NCBI RefSeq assembly: GCF_003545815.1
Contig: NZ_PDUW01000006.1
Coordinates: 1-64,000 of the forward strand
Direction: 5' to 3'
Origin: Pusillimonas caeni
Lineage (GTDB): Bacteria; Pseudomonadota; Gammaproteobacteria; Burkholderiales; Burkholderiaceae_B
DNA: 64,000 nucleotides
Shown here: positions 1 to 8,568 of the stretch, in pieces
Layout: every line of letters starts with the position of its first letter
How positions within the stretch are numbered: position 1 is the stretch's first letter
Program-made: the position numbers and the translations under genes
The notes under the pieces: generated by a model
Database searches by the model: none
What the model was told of the DNA's origin: nothing
What the model saw: the letters and a program-made list of their open reading frames with translations, nothing else

Positions 1-728
1 CCGACGACTGCATTCGGCATTGGGCTATACGAGTCCGATGGAATATGAAGAACGCTGGCATGCGAGCCAATATAAGGTCGCTGCCTGAACCCGAGGCTAA
101 GGACTACGAGAAACGGGGGCAATATCACAAATCGATCAGCTACAAGATTCGTCTGTCCCGAGAGTCGCTGCAGGTGCGTAATGACCTCGTAGGGGCCATC
201 GGCTATTGGACGCGTGCAGATTCCGCACTGGCTAGCGGTTTCAATGCGTGATCGCGAAGAAATCCCTACGCCATATCCAGCTGCGACCCAGAGCAACAAC
301 ATCTCAAAAGAACTGACATGCTGGACATTTGGCCTTTCCGTTGATGACATGGAGGACAGGTACTGGTCCAGCGAAGGAGAATATTCGGCCTTCCATCGAA
401 ACACGGAGTGCTCCTTAAGTTCATCTATTCTGATTGACTGCTGCCGGAGCAGTGGGTATCGCAGCGGCGTGGCAAGAGCTGTCGCCTCAAACCAAAGAGA
501 AAGACTCTTCAGCGAAGAATCGCTCACCTGCTTCAGAGAAAGGCCGACGTCGAAGCGCCGTTTGTAGAGGCCTGTAATGAGATCGCTCGTCGTAACCTCA
601 TTAAATTCCATAGAAACATCGGGCTCCTCCGCGCGCTGCAGGGCAAGCAATGCAGCTAGGTTCGAAGAGGCCACACCAGGCGCTATGGCGAGCCTGAGCT
701 GTGGGCGTGGGCTGGTGGCGTCGTGCAT
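1..728 (-). CDS. LysR-type effector-binding domain protein lacking the HTH, 3' end beyond window
   Basis: This minus-strand frame is open from an ATG at 726-728 to the window edge, so the C-terminus is missing. The 242 visible residues read like the periplasmic-binding-protein-like effector domain of LysR regulators: an opening PQLRLAIAPGV, then RRFDVGLSL, and a later VAAGYGVGISSRSR segment. The N-terminal winged helix that normally precedes this domain is absent. The frame stays open upstream of the ATG towards about 830 but shows no HTH there. It is divergent from the XRE gene at 836. By inference it is a ligand-sensing partner without its own DNA-binding domain, or a truncated LysR gene. 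Base composition is less GC-rich than in the cargo that follows. Confidence 0.6.
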   Translation of the reverse strand, partial: MHDATSPRPQLRLAIAPGVASSNLAALLALQRAEEPDVSMEFNEVTTSDLITGLYKRRFDVGLSLKQVSDSSLKSLSLWFEATALATPLRYPLLRQQSIRIDELKEHSVFRWKAEYSPSLDQYLSSMSSTERPNVQHVSSFEMLLLWVAAGYGVGISSRSRIETASQCGICTRPIADGPYEVITHLQRLSGQTNLVADRFVILPPFLVVLSLGFRQRPYIGSHASVLHIPSDSYSPMPNAVV

Positions 729-786
729 GAGAGGCCCCAAGAAGCGATAAGACAAGGATGGAAAGTCTTCATGATAGCTAGTTTGA

Positions 787-798
787 GTTAAACTTAAC
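787..798. promoter_or_regulatory. Inverted repeat between divergent regulators
   Basis: A perfect inverted repeat, gttaa-ac-ttaac, lies in an AT-rich patch in the divergent gap between the LysR-like gene and the XRE gene. A further ttaa-containing half site follows at about 801-807. The position suits an operator for the XRE protein or a LysR-type protein, but this is inferred from symmetry and location only. Confidence 0.35.
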
Positions 799-835
799 GT
801 GGTTAAATTGTCGGGGCTGTTCGACGCTTCCAAGG

Positions 836-1141
836 ATGGAGAAGCGAACTGTCCGACGAGGCCGTCCCCCAGGCACTACCACTTTCGACGCCGAGCCAGC
901 GTTGGCATTCGGAGCGGCCGTTCGTGTCGCCCGCCTGACGCAAGGTATTGCTCAGGAAGAACTGGCTGCGAAAGCAGGGATCGAGCGATCGCACATGGGC
1001 AAAATAGAGCGTGGGGAGCACATGCCCACTCTCGCTCTGATCTTAAGAATCGCCGCCGGACTCAAGCTTAGTGCTGCGGAACTCGTCAGCGCAGCAGAAC
1101 GCAATCTTCGTGCCGCGGCGCACGATTCAGATAGGCATTGA
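836..1141 (+). CDS. XRE-family transcriptional regulator
   Basis: A 101-residue protein with one Cro/C1-type helix-turn-helix at about residues 26-80. The recognisable core is VRVARLTQGIAQEELAAKAG followed by the recognition helix region IERSHMGKIERGEHMP. The N-terminus is basic (MEKRTVRRGRPPG). Small XRE proteins of this kind are common regulators in ICEs. It lies divergent from the HTH-less LysR domain protein and converges with the LysR gene at 1146-2036, leaving only 4 bases between stops. No clear Shine-Dalgarno sequence is present at good spacing before the ATG. The target is unknown and may be its own divergent promoter. Confidence 0.8.
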   Translation: MEKRTVRRGRPPGTTTFDAEPALAFGAAVRVARLTQGIAQEELAAKAGIERSHMGKIERGEHMPTLALILRIAAGLKLSAAELVSAAERNLRAAAHDSDRH

Positions 1142-1145
1142 CGCT

Positions 1146-2036
1146 TTAGTCATCCGGAGGTCCTCGCAGACGTTCGATGAAGCGATCCAGTGAAACCGAT
1201 GAGTTGCTGCTTTCTGGCCGAAGCAGATAGGTTGTGATTACCGCCGTGTCCTGCGCCAGAGGGCGAATCACCACGTCCGGCCTCTGGCTGATGGGAATCT
1301 TGGTCGCTGTCATGAAACCAATCCCATAGCCTGCGCCGACCAGCGTTAGCATCATGTCCAGCGACGACACTTCTTCGACAACGTTGAGCCTGTGTTCCAG
1401 AACCTGTAGCAGCCGATTTAGTTCTCGGCAGTAGCCTTCGCAGGCCAGTTTGTCGCACAGAACCAGTGGGTGACCCTGAAGTTCGTTGAGCGGAACTTGC
1501 TTGTGCGCAAGAAGCGAGTGCCGCGCTGGCACGGCGATCACAATCGGGTCTCGCCAGATCGGTTCAGCCACGATGCCTTCGCCAACATCCGCCGCGTGTG
1601 CAAATCCGATCGTGAAGTCGCCAGACCGTAGGCCCCGTATCTGCTCGGTCAGCGGTACCTCGGAGAGACGTATCTCGACCTCGGGCTCTTCCGCGCGGCA
1701 ACGAGCTAGGAACGCCGATAGTCGTGGGTCCATCGCACCATCGGAAATTGCAATGCGCAGGCTGCCCCTCAGGCCCGCGGCAATGGCTCTGGCATTCTCA
1801 CGCGCTTGCTCCAGGACAGTGAAGAGTCGGCGGGTGTCCTGCAAGAATGCCGCCCCCGCCACGGTCAGCCGTGTGCCCCTGCGGTCGCGGTCAAACAGCG
1901 TGACCCCAAGCTCATCTTCCAATTCCTTGATCGCGCGAGACAAGGGGGGTTGCTCTATGTGCAGCCTCTCGGCCGCCCGCGTGAAATGCAACTCCTCTGC
2001 CAAGACGACAAAGCATCGTAGATGACGCAACTCCAT
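1146..2036 (-). CDS. LysR-family transcriptional regulator
   Basis: A 296-residue protein of standard LysR length. The N-terminal winged helix starts MELRHLRCFVVLAEELHFTR and continues through the typical QPPLSRAIKELEDELG and LFDR segments. The effector domain covers about residues 90-290, with VGAGYGIGFM near the C-terminal third. The start was placed at the Met of MELRHLR; a start six codons upstream would add MRGARF, which is unusual for the family. Its regulon is not evident. It stands at the edge of the copper cluster but faces the same way as copK, with about 230 bases between them, so a role in copper control is only a possibility. Confidence 0.88.
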   Translation of the reverse strand: MELRHLRCFVVLAEELHFTRAAERLHIEQPPLSRAIKELEDELGVTLFDRDRRGTRLTVAGAAFLQDTRRLFTVLEQARENARAIAAGLRGSLRIAISDGAMDPRLSAFLARCRAEEPEVEIRLSEVPLTEQIRGLRSGDFTIGFAHAADVGEGIVAEPIWRDPIVIAVPARHSLLAHKQVPLNELQGHPLVLCDKLACEGYCRELNRLLQVLEHRLNVVEEVSSLDMMLTLVGAGYGIGFMTATKIPISQRPDVVIRPLAQDTAVITTYLLRPESSNSSVSLDRFIERLRGPPDD

Positions 2037-2194
2037 AAATCGGGCTCCTCGCAAGTCCTCATTCGCGCCAGATGTCCCGTGGACGAATCACGGTGGACGG
2101 GGAGGCTGGATCCATTTCAGGGAAGTTGATGCGCTTGACATCGCAAAAACTGGCACCTTGAGCGCTCGTGGTTGCTCGTGACGCGTCCCAAGCG

Positions 2195-2217
2195 CGCGCG
2201 CCCAATCGGGGCGCGCG
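2195..2217. other. GC-rich hairpin downstream of copK
   Basis: A perfect 9-bp stem (cgcgcgccc / gggcgcgcg) with a 5-base loop lies between the LysR start and the copK stop. No U-tract follows on either strand, so it is at best a weak or Rho-assisted terminator for the copper transcript. Confidence 0.35.
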
Positions 2218-2267
2218 TCTCTGTCACACTGTGCAGAAGCTTTGAAAAGCACCGCACACCCGCGGCG

Positions 2268-2552
2268 TCATCCGCCGTGCTCTTTTTGTAGCAGCGACCC
2301 GAGGCGAGCGACTTCATTGCTGGTGATCGCGATGTTGCGCCCATCCTTCGTCGACACCGAAGCTCCGACATTGAGATAGACGGCGCGCCCGAAGCGGCTT
2401 TCCTGTGCCATCTTTCCGTCCTTGAAGATGTACAGCGTTCCCCCGTCAGCCAAGGGAACCATTTCCTTGGCTGCTTGGGCTGCTGCATGACCGGCGAAGG
2501 CTGGCACGGAGAGAGCGCTCAACAGGGCGGCAATGACAATTTGCGATTTCAT
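2268..2552 (-). CDS. copK: CopK-like periplasmic copper-binding protein
   Basis: A 94-residue protein with a cleavable signal peptide (ending near SVPAFA) and a short mature domain carrying FKDGKMAQESRFGRAVYL and a KDGRNIAITSNEVARL segment. Length and pattern match CopK, a small periplasmic protein from Cupriavidus metallidurans that binds Cu(I) and Cu(II) through Met and His side chains. It sits at the end of the cop cluster, about 130 bases after copD, and may have its own promoter because an attacat / atgt pair resembling the cop box lies at 2638-2655. Function is inferred from family resemblance and context. Confidence 0.8.
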   Translation of the reverse strand: MKSQIVIAALLSALSVPAFAGHAAAQAAKEMVPLADGGTLYIFKDGKMAQESRFGRAVYLNVGASVSTKDGRNIAITSNEVARLGSLLQKEHGG

Positions 2553-2680
2553 GATCGACTCCTTTGTAAAAACGACGACAACTTGCGCCGCGTCGTTAAA
2601 TGTAGAAGCAGGCGGTCTACAGAGCGCTTACCCGTGCATTACATTCAATTCATGTGCTGTCATCTGCCGCCCATGAAGGA

Positions 2681-3607
2681 CTAGGTTCCAGTGGGAGACA
2701 AGATGCCAAGCCATGCAACGCTCGCCAGAACCAAAACGGCCAAGGTCGCCTCCGTGAACAGACTCTGTCTAAGCTTGATGACTGCCTGTGCGCGATTGCC
2801 TGCCTTCAAAGCAGCCTCCAGGCTCGGGCTCAACCGATACCGATTGGCAGCAGCCAACGCCAGCATGCCTGCGAAAAGCAAGAGCTTTACCATCAGCAGC
2901 CGGCCATACAGCGTCGAGATGAGCGGATCAAACGATGGTCCGGCGATCAACAGGTAATTGAGAATTCCACTCACGACGAGTGCAGCCACGATCGCTGTAC
3001 CTATGCGAGCAAAGCCATTCGACGTCCGACTGAGGACCGCTACCGGGTCTTGCGCGACATCCTGCTTGTGGGATGCCAGCATCAAGAACGCCACCAATGC
3101 GCCCACCCAAGCGCCCGCTGCCCAGAGGTGCGTGATATCCGACGCAAGATGGATGTAGCCGCGAACGCCGTCGTCCATCGCGCCGTGGCCTGCCCACGCA
3201 AGGGTCGCCAGCGCCACGCCGGTGGAGAGCGCCATCACTGCAAATCGCAAGGTAGCGTTCAATTTCAACATTGCGACGAGCACACACACCAACAGCGCGA
3301 GGATGCGAATGCACCAGGCGATGCCCATGTGCGTGCCCGTAATGAGCATGTCGAAGACGTGCGTTGACAGCTCCGCGTAGCTCTGGGCACCGGACATGGC
3401 CTTGGCCATGACCGTCATGCCCCACATCGACAGGGCAATGCCGATGGCAGCGGATGCGCCAATGAGGACGCGATAGCGGCGCGAGATCGTCGAGGATCGC
3501 TCGTCGTTGCCCAAAGCATAGAGACCGAACATGGCGACGCCAAACGCCGCCGCCAGGTCCAGATACAGCGCCAGGCGCAGGACGATGGTCAACCAATCCC
3601 CGGCCAT
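2681..3607 (-). CDS. copD: CopD copper-transport inner membrane protein
   Basis: A 308-residue integral membrane protein with about eight hydrophobic segments. It contains the CopD-type His-bearing helices, visible as HLASDITHLWAAGAWVGALV and the IPHMGI-like GTHMGIAWCIR stretch. CopD proteins work with periplasmic CopC in copper handling across the inner membrane. It lies 4 bases after the copC stop on the same strand, so the two are almost certainly cotranscribed. Length is close to the family norm. Whether it imports copper or helps resistance in this setting cannot be told from sequence. Confidence 0.88.
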   Translation of the reverse strand: MAGDWLTIVLRLALYLDLAAAFGVAMFGLYALGNDERSSTISRRYRVLIGASAAIGIALSMWGMTVMAKAMSGAQSYAELSTHVFDMLITGTHMGIAWCIRILALLVCVLVAMLKLNATLRFAVMALSTGVALATLAWAGHGAMDDGVRGYIHLASDITHLWAAGAWVGALVAFLMLASHKQDVAQDPVAVLSRTSNGFARIGTAIVAALVVSGILNYLLIAGPSFDPLISTLYGRLLMVKLLLFAGMLALAAANRYRLSPSLEAALKAGNRAQAVIKLRQSLFTEATLAVLVLASVAWLGILSPTGT

Positions 3608-3611
3608 GGGC

Positions 3612-3998
3612 TTACTTCACCTTGAAGGTGACGTTACCCGTGATCGGATGCGTGTCCGAGGAGACGGCACGCCATTCGACGCGATAGTCACCGGGCTGGA
3701 GCGCCTGTGCCGGCGTGATGACCATGGTCTTGCCGTCGCCGGCAGCCGCGACGCTGGCGTTGATCTTCATCGGGCCATGGCTCGCCATTCCCGGCATGCC
3801 AGTCATGACAAGGCTCGCGGCGGAGAACTGCGGCACCAGCGTCTCGGAGAACTTCAGTTCGATGGTGGCTGGCGCAGAAACCTGCGACTTGTCGGCCGGC
3901 GTTGAAGACACCAGCGAAGGATGCGCGAATGCGGCGGTGGCGAACAGACCAGCAGCGATCGGCGCGACGAGCTTGGCGATGAAATGTGAACGGGTCAT
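3612..3998 (-). CDS. copC: CopC periplasmic copper-binding protein
   Basis: A 128-residue protein with a signal peptide ending at about residue 24 (ATAAFA) and a mature N-terminus starting HPSLVSSTPAD, whose first His is the usual Cu(II) ligand of CopC. A Met-rich loop (MTGMPGMASHGPM) supplies the Cu(I) site, and SSDTHPITG holds the second conserved His. The start was placed at MTRSHFIAK because it gives a normal signal peptide; an upstream in-frame Met would add 24 implausible residues. It is directly followed by copD. Confidence 0.92.
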   Translation of the reverse strand: MTRSHFIAKLVAPIAAGLFATAAFAHPSLVSSTPADKSQVSAPATIELKFSETLVPQFSAASLVMTGMPGMASHGPMKINASVAAAGDGKTMVITPAQALQPGDYRVEWRAVSSDTHPITGNVTFKVK

Positions 3999-4139
3999 AG
4001 AAGTTTCTACCTGGATGTGTGAGGTGTGGTTTAAGAACGAAATGCCGAGATAAGGCTTGCACCTTTGCAACGGCGTGGAACGAAAGAAACGGTTTGCTGG
4101 GCGATAGCAGGCTCCTGTAGTTTCAGAAAGAAAATCCGG

Positions 4140-6620
4140 TCACAGTCGGCTCGCTCTCAGGCGCAAGGCGTTGCCAACGACCGACGCCGAACTCAGGCTC
4201 ATCGCCAATGCTGCGATCAGCGGCGACAGCAGCCAGCCCGTGAGGGGATAGAGAACCCCGGCGGCGATGGGGATGCCCAGCGCGTTGTAGAGGAAGGCGA
4301 ACATGAGGTTCTGCTTCATGTTGCGCACGGTACTCACCGAGAGCGTGCGAGCGACAGCGATGCCACGCAGGTCACCCTTGACCAGCGTGACCTGGGCGCT
4401 GTTCATCGCCACGTCGGTTCCCGTTCCCATGGCGATGCCCACGTCTGCCTTCGCCAAGGCCGGCGCGTCGTTGATGCCGTCTCCGGCCATGGCGACGATG
4501 CGTCCTTCTTTCTGCAGTCGCTCGATCAACATGAGCTTGTCCGCCGGCTTGACCTCACCATGCACCTCGTCGATGCCTAGGCGTGCACCGACGGCTTTGG
4601 CGGTGGTCTGCCCGTCCCCGGTGGCCATGATGACCCGCAGGCCCGCAGCCTTCAACGCGGCCAGGGCCTCGGGGGTGCTGCCCTTGACCGGATCGGACAC
4701 GGCGAGCAAGCCCGCGAGCTGCCCGTCCACCGCCAGGTACATGACGCTGGCCCCTTCGCCGCGCAGAGCTTCGGCCTGGGGTACGAGCGGTTCCACCGAT
4801 ACGCCAGACTGTTCCATCAGCACTGTGTTGCCCAACGCCAGTTGCCGGTGCTCAACCTTTCCGCGCACGCCGATGCCGGTTCCCGATTCAAAGCTCTGAG
4901 GCTTCACGAGTTGGAGGCCCTGGGCACGCGCGGCCTGCACGATGGCGTCGGCCAGGGGGTGTTCACTGCCCTGGTCCAGGCTGGCCGCAAGACGCAGCAC
5001 CTCATCGTTCGTAAAGCCGGGGGCTGCGACGACCTGATCGAAAGCAGGTCGGCCTTCGGTCAGGGTTCCTGTCTTGTCGATGACGAGGGTATCGACCTTG
5101 CGAAGATTCTCGATCGCCGCGGCATCGCGGAACAGCACGCCCTGCGTGGCGCCACGGCCCGTTGCGACCATGATCGACATCGGCGTGGCCAGACCCAGCG
5201 CGCACGGGCAGGCGATGATCAGGACGGCCACCGCATTGATCAGTCCATAGACCCAGGTGGGCTGTGGCCCGAAGAATCCCCATACAAGGAGCGTCGTTAC
5301 CGCAATGGCGACGACGGCCATCACGAAGTAGCCGGCAACGACATCGGCCATGCGTTGCATCGGTGCCTTGGAACGCTGCGCCTGGGCGACCATCTGGACG
5401 ATCTGCGATAGAACGGTGTCCGAGCCGATCCGCTCCGAACGCATGACCAGCGCGCCGCTGGTGTTGAGTGTGGCCCCGATGACCTTGTCGCCCACGCGCT
5501 TGCTGACGGGCAGCGGTTCGCCGGTCAGCATGGATTCGTCAATCGAGCTGCTGCCCTCGTGCACGATGCCATCCACCGGCACCTTCTCGCCGGGTCGGAT
5601 GCGCAGCAGGTCGCCGACGTGCACATGGCTGAGTGGCACGTCTTCCTCGCTGCCGTCCGCATTGATGCGCCGCGCCGTCTTGGGTGCCAGCCCCAGCAGC
5701 GACTTGATGGCTGCCGAAGTCTGGGAGCGGGCCTTGAGTTCCAGCACCTGGCCGAGCAGTGTCAGCGAGATGATGACGGCGGCGGCCTCGAAATACACGC
5801 CGACCCGTCCCATGGACATGAAGGAAGCTGGAAACACTTCCGGCGCAACGGTTGCCACAACGCTGTAGATGAATGCCGCACCCGTTCCCAGGCCGATCAG
5901 TGTCCACATGTTCGGGCTGCGGTTGACCACGGACAGCCAGCCGCGGGAGAAGAAGGGCCAGCCGGCCCACAGCACGATCGGCAACGACAGCACCAACTCG
6001 ACCCAGCTCTGTGTAGCCATGTCCATCAGGTGCAGCCGCTCGCCCAGCATCGCCAGCGCCAAGACCACGAGCGTCAGCGGCAAGGTCCACCAGAAGCGAC
6101 GCGAGAAGTCACGCAACTCCGGGTTGTCGTCATCGAGGTCGGGCAGCAGAGGCTCCAGCGTCATCCCGCACTTGGGGCAGGTTCCCGGATGATCCTGGCG
6201 GATCTCCGGGTGCATCGGGCAGGTGTAGATGGTTCCGGGCGCGGTTGGCGATGCCGCCGGGGCCGGTGAAACTGCGGTGCTGGCATGGTGATGCGGTGCA
6301 TGGCCGCTGCCTGTGCCTATGCCCGCGTCACCGCTGGCATATCGCGCCGGATCGGCGTCGAATTTGGCCTTGCATCCGGTGCTGCAAAACAAGTACGTGT
6401 TCCCCAAGTGCGTGGAACGGTGCTCCGACGCCGCCGTGACCGCCATGCCACACACCGGATCTCGCGTCGCGGCATCGGGCTGCGTGTGGCTTGAGGACCC
6501 GCCCGCGTCGTCACTTCCAGCATGGCTGGCGTGATGGTGGTGCGTATGCGGGCCGGACGTTGTGGCACCCGCCGCCATGCCTGCGTGCTCATGTCCTGAA
6601 GACTTGCTGGGTGAATTCAT
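4140..6620 (-). CDS. copF: Copper-exporting P1B-type ATPase with YHS and metal-binding N-domains
   Basis: An 826-residue P-type ATPase. The N-terminal 50 residues are His-rich, followed by a YHS-type domain around DPVCGMAV (55-62) and a heavy-metal-binding domain with paired Cys motifs (about 133-153, YTCPMHPEI and PKCGM). The transport core has the CPC metal site at 471-473, the DKTGT phosphorylation loop at 515-519, and a hinge GDGINDAPA. This arrangement matches CopF-type Cu(I) exporters, which move copper from cytoplasm to periplasm. It sits mid-operon between the DUF2933 gene and copC, with 141 bases before copC. Substrate assignment rests on the CPC motif and neighbours. Confidence 0.93.
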   Translation of the reverse strand: MNSPSKSSGHEHAGMAAGATTSGPHTHHHHASHAGSDDAGGSSSHTQPDAATRDPVCGMAVTAASEHRSTHLGNTYLFCSTGCKAKFDADPARYASGDAGIGTGSGHAPHHHASTAVSPAPAASPTAPGTIYTCPMHPEIRQDHPGTCPKCGMTLEPLLPDLDDDNPELRDFSRRFWWTLPLTLVVLALAMLGERLHLMDMATQSWVELVLSLPIVLWAGWPFFSRGWLSVVNRSPNMWTLIGLGTGAAFIYSVVATVAPEVFPASFMSMGRVGVYFEAAAVIISLTLLGQVLELKARSQTSAAIKSLLGLAPKTARRINADGSEEDVPLSHVHVGDLLRIRPGEKVPVDGIVHEGSSSIDESMLTGEPLPVSKRVGDKVIGATLNTSGALVMRSERIGSDTVLSQIVQMVAQAQRSKAPMQRMADVVAGYFVMAVVAIAVTTLLVWGFFGPQPTWVYGLINAVAVLIIACPCALGLATPMSIMVATGRGATQGVLFRDAAAIENLRKVDTLVIDKTGTLTEGRPAFDQVVAAPGFTNDEVLRLAASLDQGSEHPLADAIVQAARAQGLQLVKPQSFESGTGIGVRGKVEHRQLALGNTVLMEQSGVSVEPLVPQAEALRGEGASVMYLAVDGQLAGLLAVSDPVKGSTPEALAALKAAGLRVIMATGDGQTTAKAVGARLGIDEVHGEVKPADKLMLIERLQKEGRIVAMAGDGINDAPALAKADVGIAMGTGTDVAMNSAQVTLVKGDLRGIAVARTLSVSTVRNMKQNLMFAFLYNALGIPIAAGVLYPLTGWLLSPLIAALAMSLSSASVVGNALRLRASRL

Positions 6621-6733
6621 AGTGACAAGTGCCCTCCGCCGTTAACCTTTGGTGTCTGGTGATCGCAGCAGGCCGCAGGCGCGCAAGGAGACAAGCGCGG
6701 CGTCGCGTGCTCGCACGGTGCGAGTGCCTCGAC

Positions 6734-7006
6734 TCATTGCTTCTGCTCCTTGGAGGCTGCGGCACCTTCCTTACCCTGACGCGCGGCATGATCGTGTCCG
6801 CCGTGGCCGTGACCACGGTGCATGAACAGGTGCATCAGCGGACAAGCCGCCAGCAGCAGGAAGGGGAGATAGCCGGCAACATGTGCCGTATGCTCCTTGA
6901 GCAGGAAATACGCGGCGACAGCGGCGATGATGAGGAACGCCACGCCGTAGCGCGATCGCCAGAACCGGGGGCGATCGCTGGGGGTCTGTGTGTGCTGATG
7001 CTGCAT
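6734..7006 (-). CDS. DUF2933 small membrane protein of the cop cluster
   Basis: A 90-residue protein with two hydrophobic segments (about residues 22-37 and 45-58), the second followed by HLFMHRGHGHGGHDH, a His-rich tail that could bind metal. It resembles the DUF2933 family often found in copper and other metal-resistance operons. The final stretch is rich in Lys, Glu and Gln. It lies between copG and copF on the same strand. A role in copper binding at the membrane is inferred from composition and location. Confidence 0.75.
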   Translation of the reverse strand: MQHQHTQTPSDRPRFWRSRYGVAFLIIAAVAAYFLLKEHTAHVAGYLPFLLLAACPLMHLFMHRGHGHGGHDHAARQGKEGAAASKEQKQ

Positions 7007-7039
7007 GGCATATCTCCACGGAGAAGGGTTGATGGATGG

Positions 7040-7525
7040 TCAGCGATGCGACTGATAGACCGTGCTGCTACCGTTTTTCCCAATCAGCAGCACGTCGTAG
7101 GCGTCCTTGCGTCCACCATAGGCCGGACCATCCATGCCGGGCGAACCGACCGGCATGCCGGGCGCCGCGAGGCCGATGGCCTGCGGGGCTTCGCGCAGCA
7201 AGCGTTGAATGTCCGAGGCAGGCACATGACCCTCGATGGCATAGCCGCCGATCTGCGCCGTGTGGCAAGAACCGTACTTCTGCGGGATGCCCAGCCGCGT
7301 GCGCGCTGCGGTGTTCCCGGTGTCGAGAACCTGCACATCGAAGCCTGCGCCTTGCAGGTGTGAGACCCAGTCCTTGCAGCATCCGCAGCTCGGGTCCTTC
7401 CAGACCTTGGCAATCGGTCGGCTCTGCGCCAGGCTCGGTCCTGCGAGTGCCATCACCAACAAGCCAGCGATCAATGCCTGGCGTCTCGGCACTTTGCCCT
7501 GGCTTCTGTCGTAGTGCATGTTCAT
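7040..7525 (-). CDS. copG: CopG-like DUF411 periplasmic copper protein
   Basis: A 161-residue protein with an N-terminal signal segment (residues about 15-34, ending SLAQ) and a DUF411 domain. The key motif is KDPSCGCCKDW, a CxCC cluster in a thioredoxin-like fold, followed by KYGSCHTAQIGGYAIEGHVP and a Met-rich GMPVGSPGM segment. DUF411/CopG proteins bind copper clusters through these Cys, Met and His residues in the periplasm. It lies 33 bases upstream of the DUF2933 gene and 37 after copB, within the cop operon. Confidence 0.87.
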   Translation of the reverse strand: MNMHYDRSQGKVPRRQALIAGLLVMALAGPSLAQSRPIAKVWKDPSCGCCKDWVSHLQGAGFDVQVLDTGNTAARTRLGIPQKYGSCHTAQIGGYAIEGHVPASDIQRLLREAPQAIGLAAPGMPVGSPGMDGPAYGGRKDAYDVLLIGKNGSSTVYQSHR

Positions 7526-7562
7526 GGATCGCCTCTCATCAGATGATCAAACCCGCTAGGTT

Positions 7563-8543
7563 CTAGAACCAGAATCGCACGCCAGCCACCCAGCGCGTCT
7601 GCTGCGCACGGCCGCCTTCGGCACGCACATAGTCCGCGGTGCGTCCGAAGCTGCCCGCCCGTTCCACGCCGATATAGGGGGCGAACTGGCGACTGAATTC
7701 ATAGCGCAGGCGCAAGCCAGCAGACGCTTCGGCCAGGCCCTTGCCGATACCGCGTTCCGGGTCGTCCTTGCCATAAAACTGCAACTCGGCGCGAGGCTCC
7801 AGAATCAGTCGCTGGGTCAGCAGCAGCTCGTAGCTGCCTTCGACACGCAGCGCCGTACGTCCACCACTTCCCACGTAGCCCGTCGCCTCCAGCTCGAACC
7901 AGTAGGGGGCGAGGCCCTGGATGCCGAAAGCCAACCATTGACGGCTCGGGCCTTCCCCGTTATCCACCCGAACGCCGAGCTGGGTGTCCCAGTACGGTGC
8001 GACGGCGTGCCCCCAGAGAAGCTCGGTACGCGATTCTTCGAGCTTTCCTTTGGCGATATCGCCTTCGGCCTTCACGACGGCCTTGTTGTAGGTCGTCCCA
8101 TACCACGCCTGGAGGTCGTAGGCCGTGGAGTCGTCTCCTTTGCGCGTGAAGCGGCGTTCCAGAGTTTCGCCGCGCAACGAAAAGAACCTGTGTTCGTCGG
8201 CCAGCATCAGCCGCGGCACACCGGGTACGGCGTAGTCGCCCGATCCCAATGTCAGGCCATTGGAGTAGCCATGCGGATCGCGGGCGTCAGGAGGCGCCGA
8301 CCCGCCCTGCATCTGCATGTTGCCGTGATCCATGGCCGGGGCCGCGGTCGAGCCGCTCGCCGACGTCGCGTGACCCGCGTGCGGGTCGGCGGCAGGAGCC
8401 ACGGTCTGAGTGGATGGCGCGGCCGTTTGAGCGTCGGCCTGGCCGTGCGCTGCATGGTCGTTCTGTGCTTGTGCCTGGGCGGCGACGCTTACCAGGGCCA
8501 GAAGCGTCGTGGCCAGTGCGCGAGTGGGGAGTGCTTTGGACAT
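7563..8543 (-). CDS. copB: CopB outer-membrane copper resistance protein
   Basis: A 326-residue protein with a signal peptide (MSKALPTRALATTLLALVSV onward), then a His/Met/Ala-rich linker of about 80 residues (HAAHG, MDHGNMQMQGG), then a C-terminal beta-barrel of about 230 residues that ends in Phe, as outer-membrane proteins do. This is the CopB/PcoB plan. The start was chosen at MSKALPT; the longer frame begins with 20 residues that do not look like a signal. The gap from the copA stop is 25 bases, consistent with one transcript. Confidence 0.9.
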   Translation of the reverse strand: MSKALPTRALATTLLALVSVAAQAQAQNDHAAHGQADAQTAAPSTQTVAPAADPHAGHATSASGSTAAPAMDHGNMQMQGGSAPPDARDPHGYSNGLTLGSGDYAVPGVPRLMLADEHRFFSLRGETLERRFTRKGDDSTAYDLQAWYGTTYNKAVVKAEGDIAKGKLEESRTELLWGHAVAPYWDTQLGVRVDNGEGPSRQWLAFGIQGLAPYWFELEATGYVGSGGRTALRVEGSYELLLTQRLILEPRAELQFYGKDDPERGIGKGLAEASAGLRLRYEFSRQFAPYIGVERAGSFGRTADYVRAEGGRAQQTRWVAGVRFWF

Positions 8544-8568
8544 TCTTGGTCTTCCTTGTGCGCTGGGT

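Noticed and set aside
45-567. Two overlapping plus-strand open frames at the left edge
   Set aside because: They lie opposite the LysR-like domain frame, which has family-like sequence, while theirs shows none.
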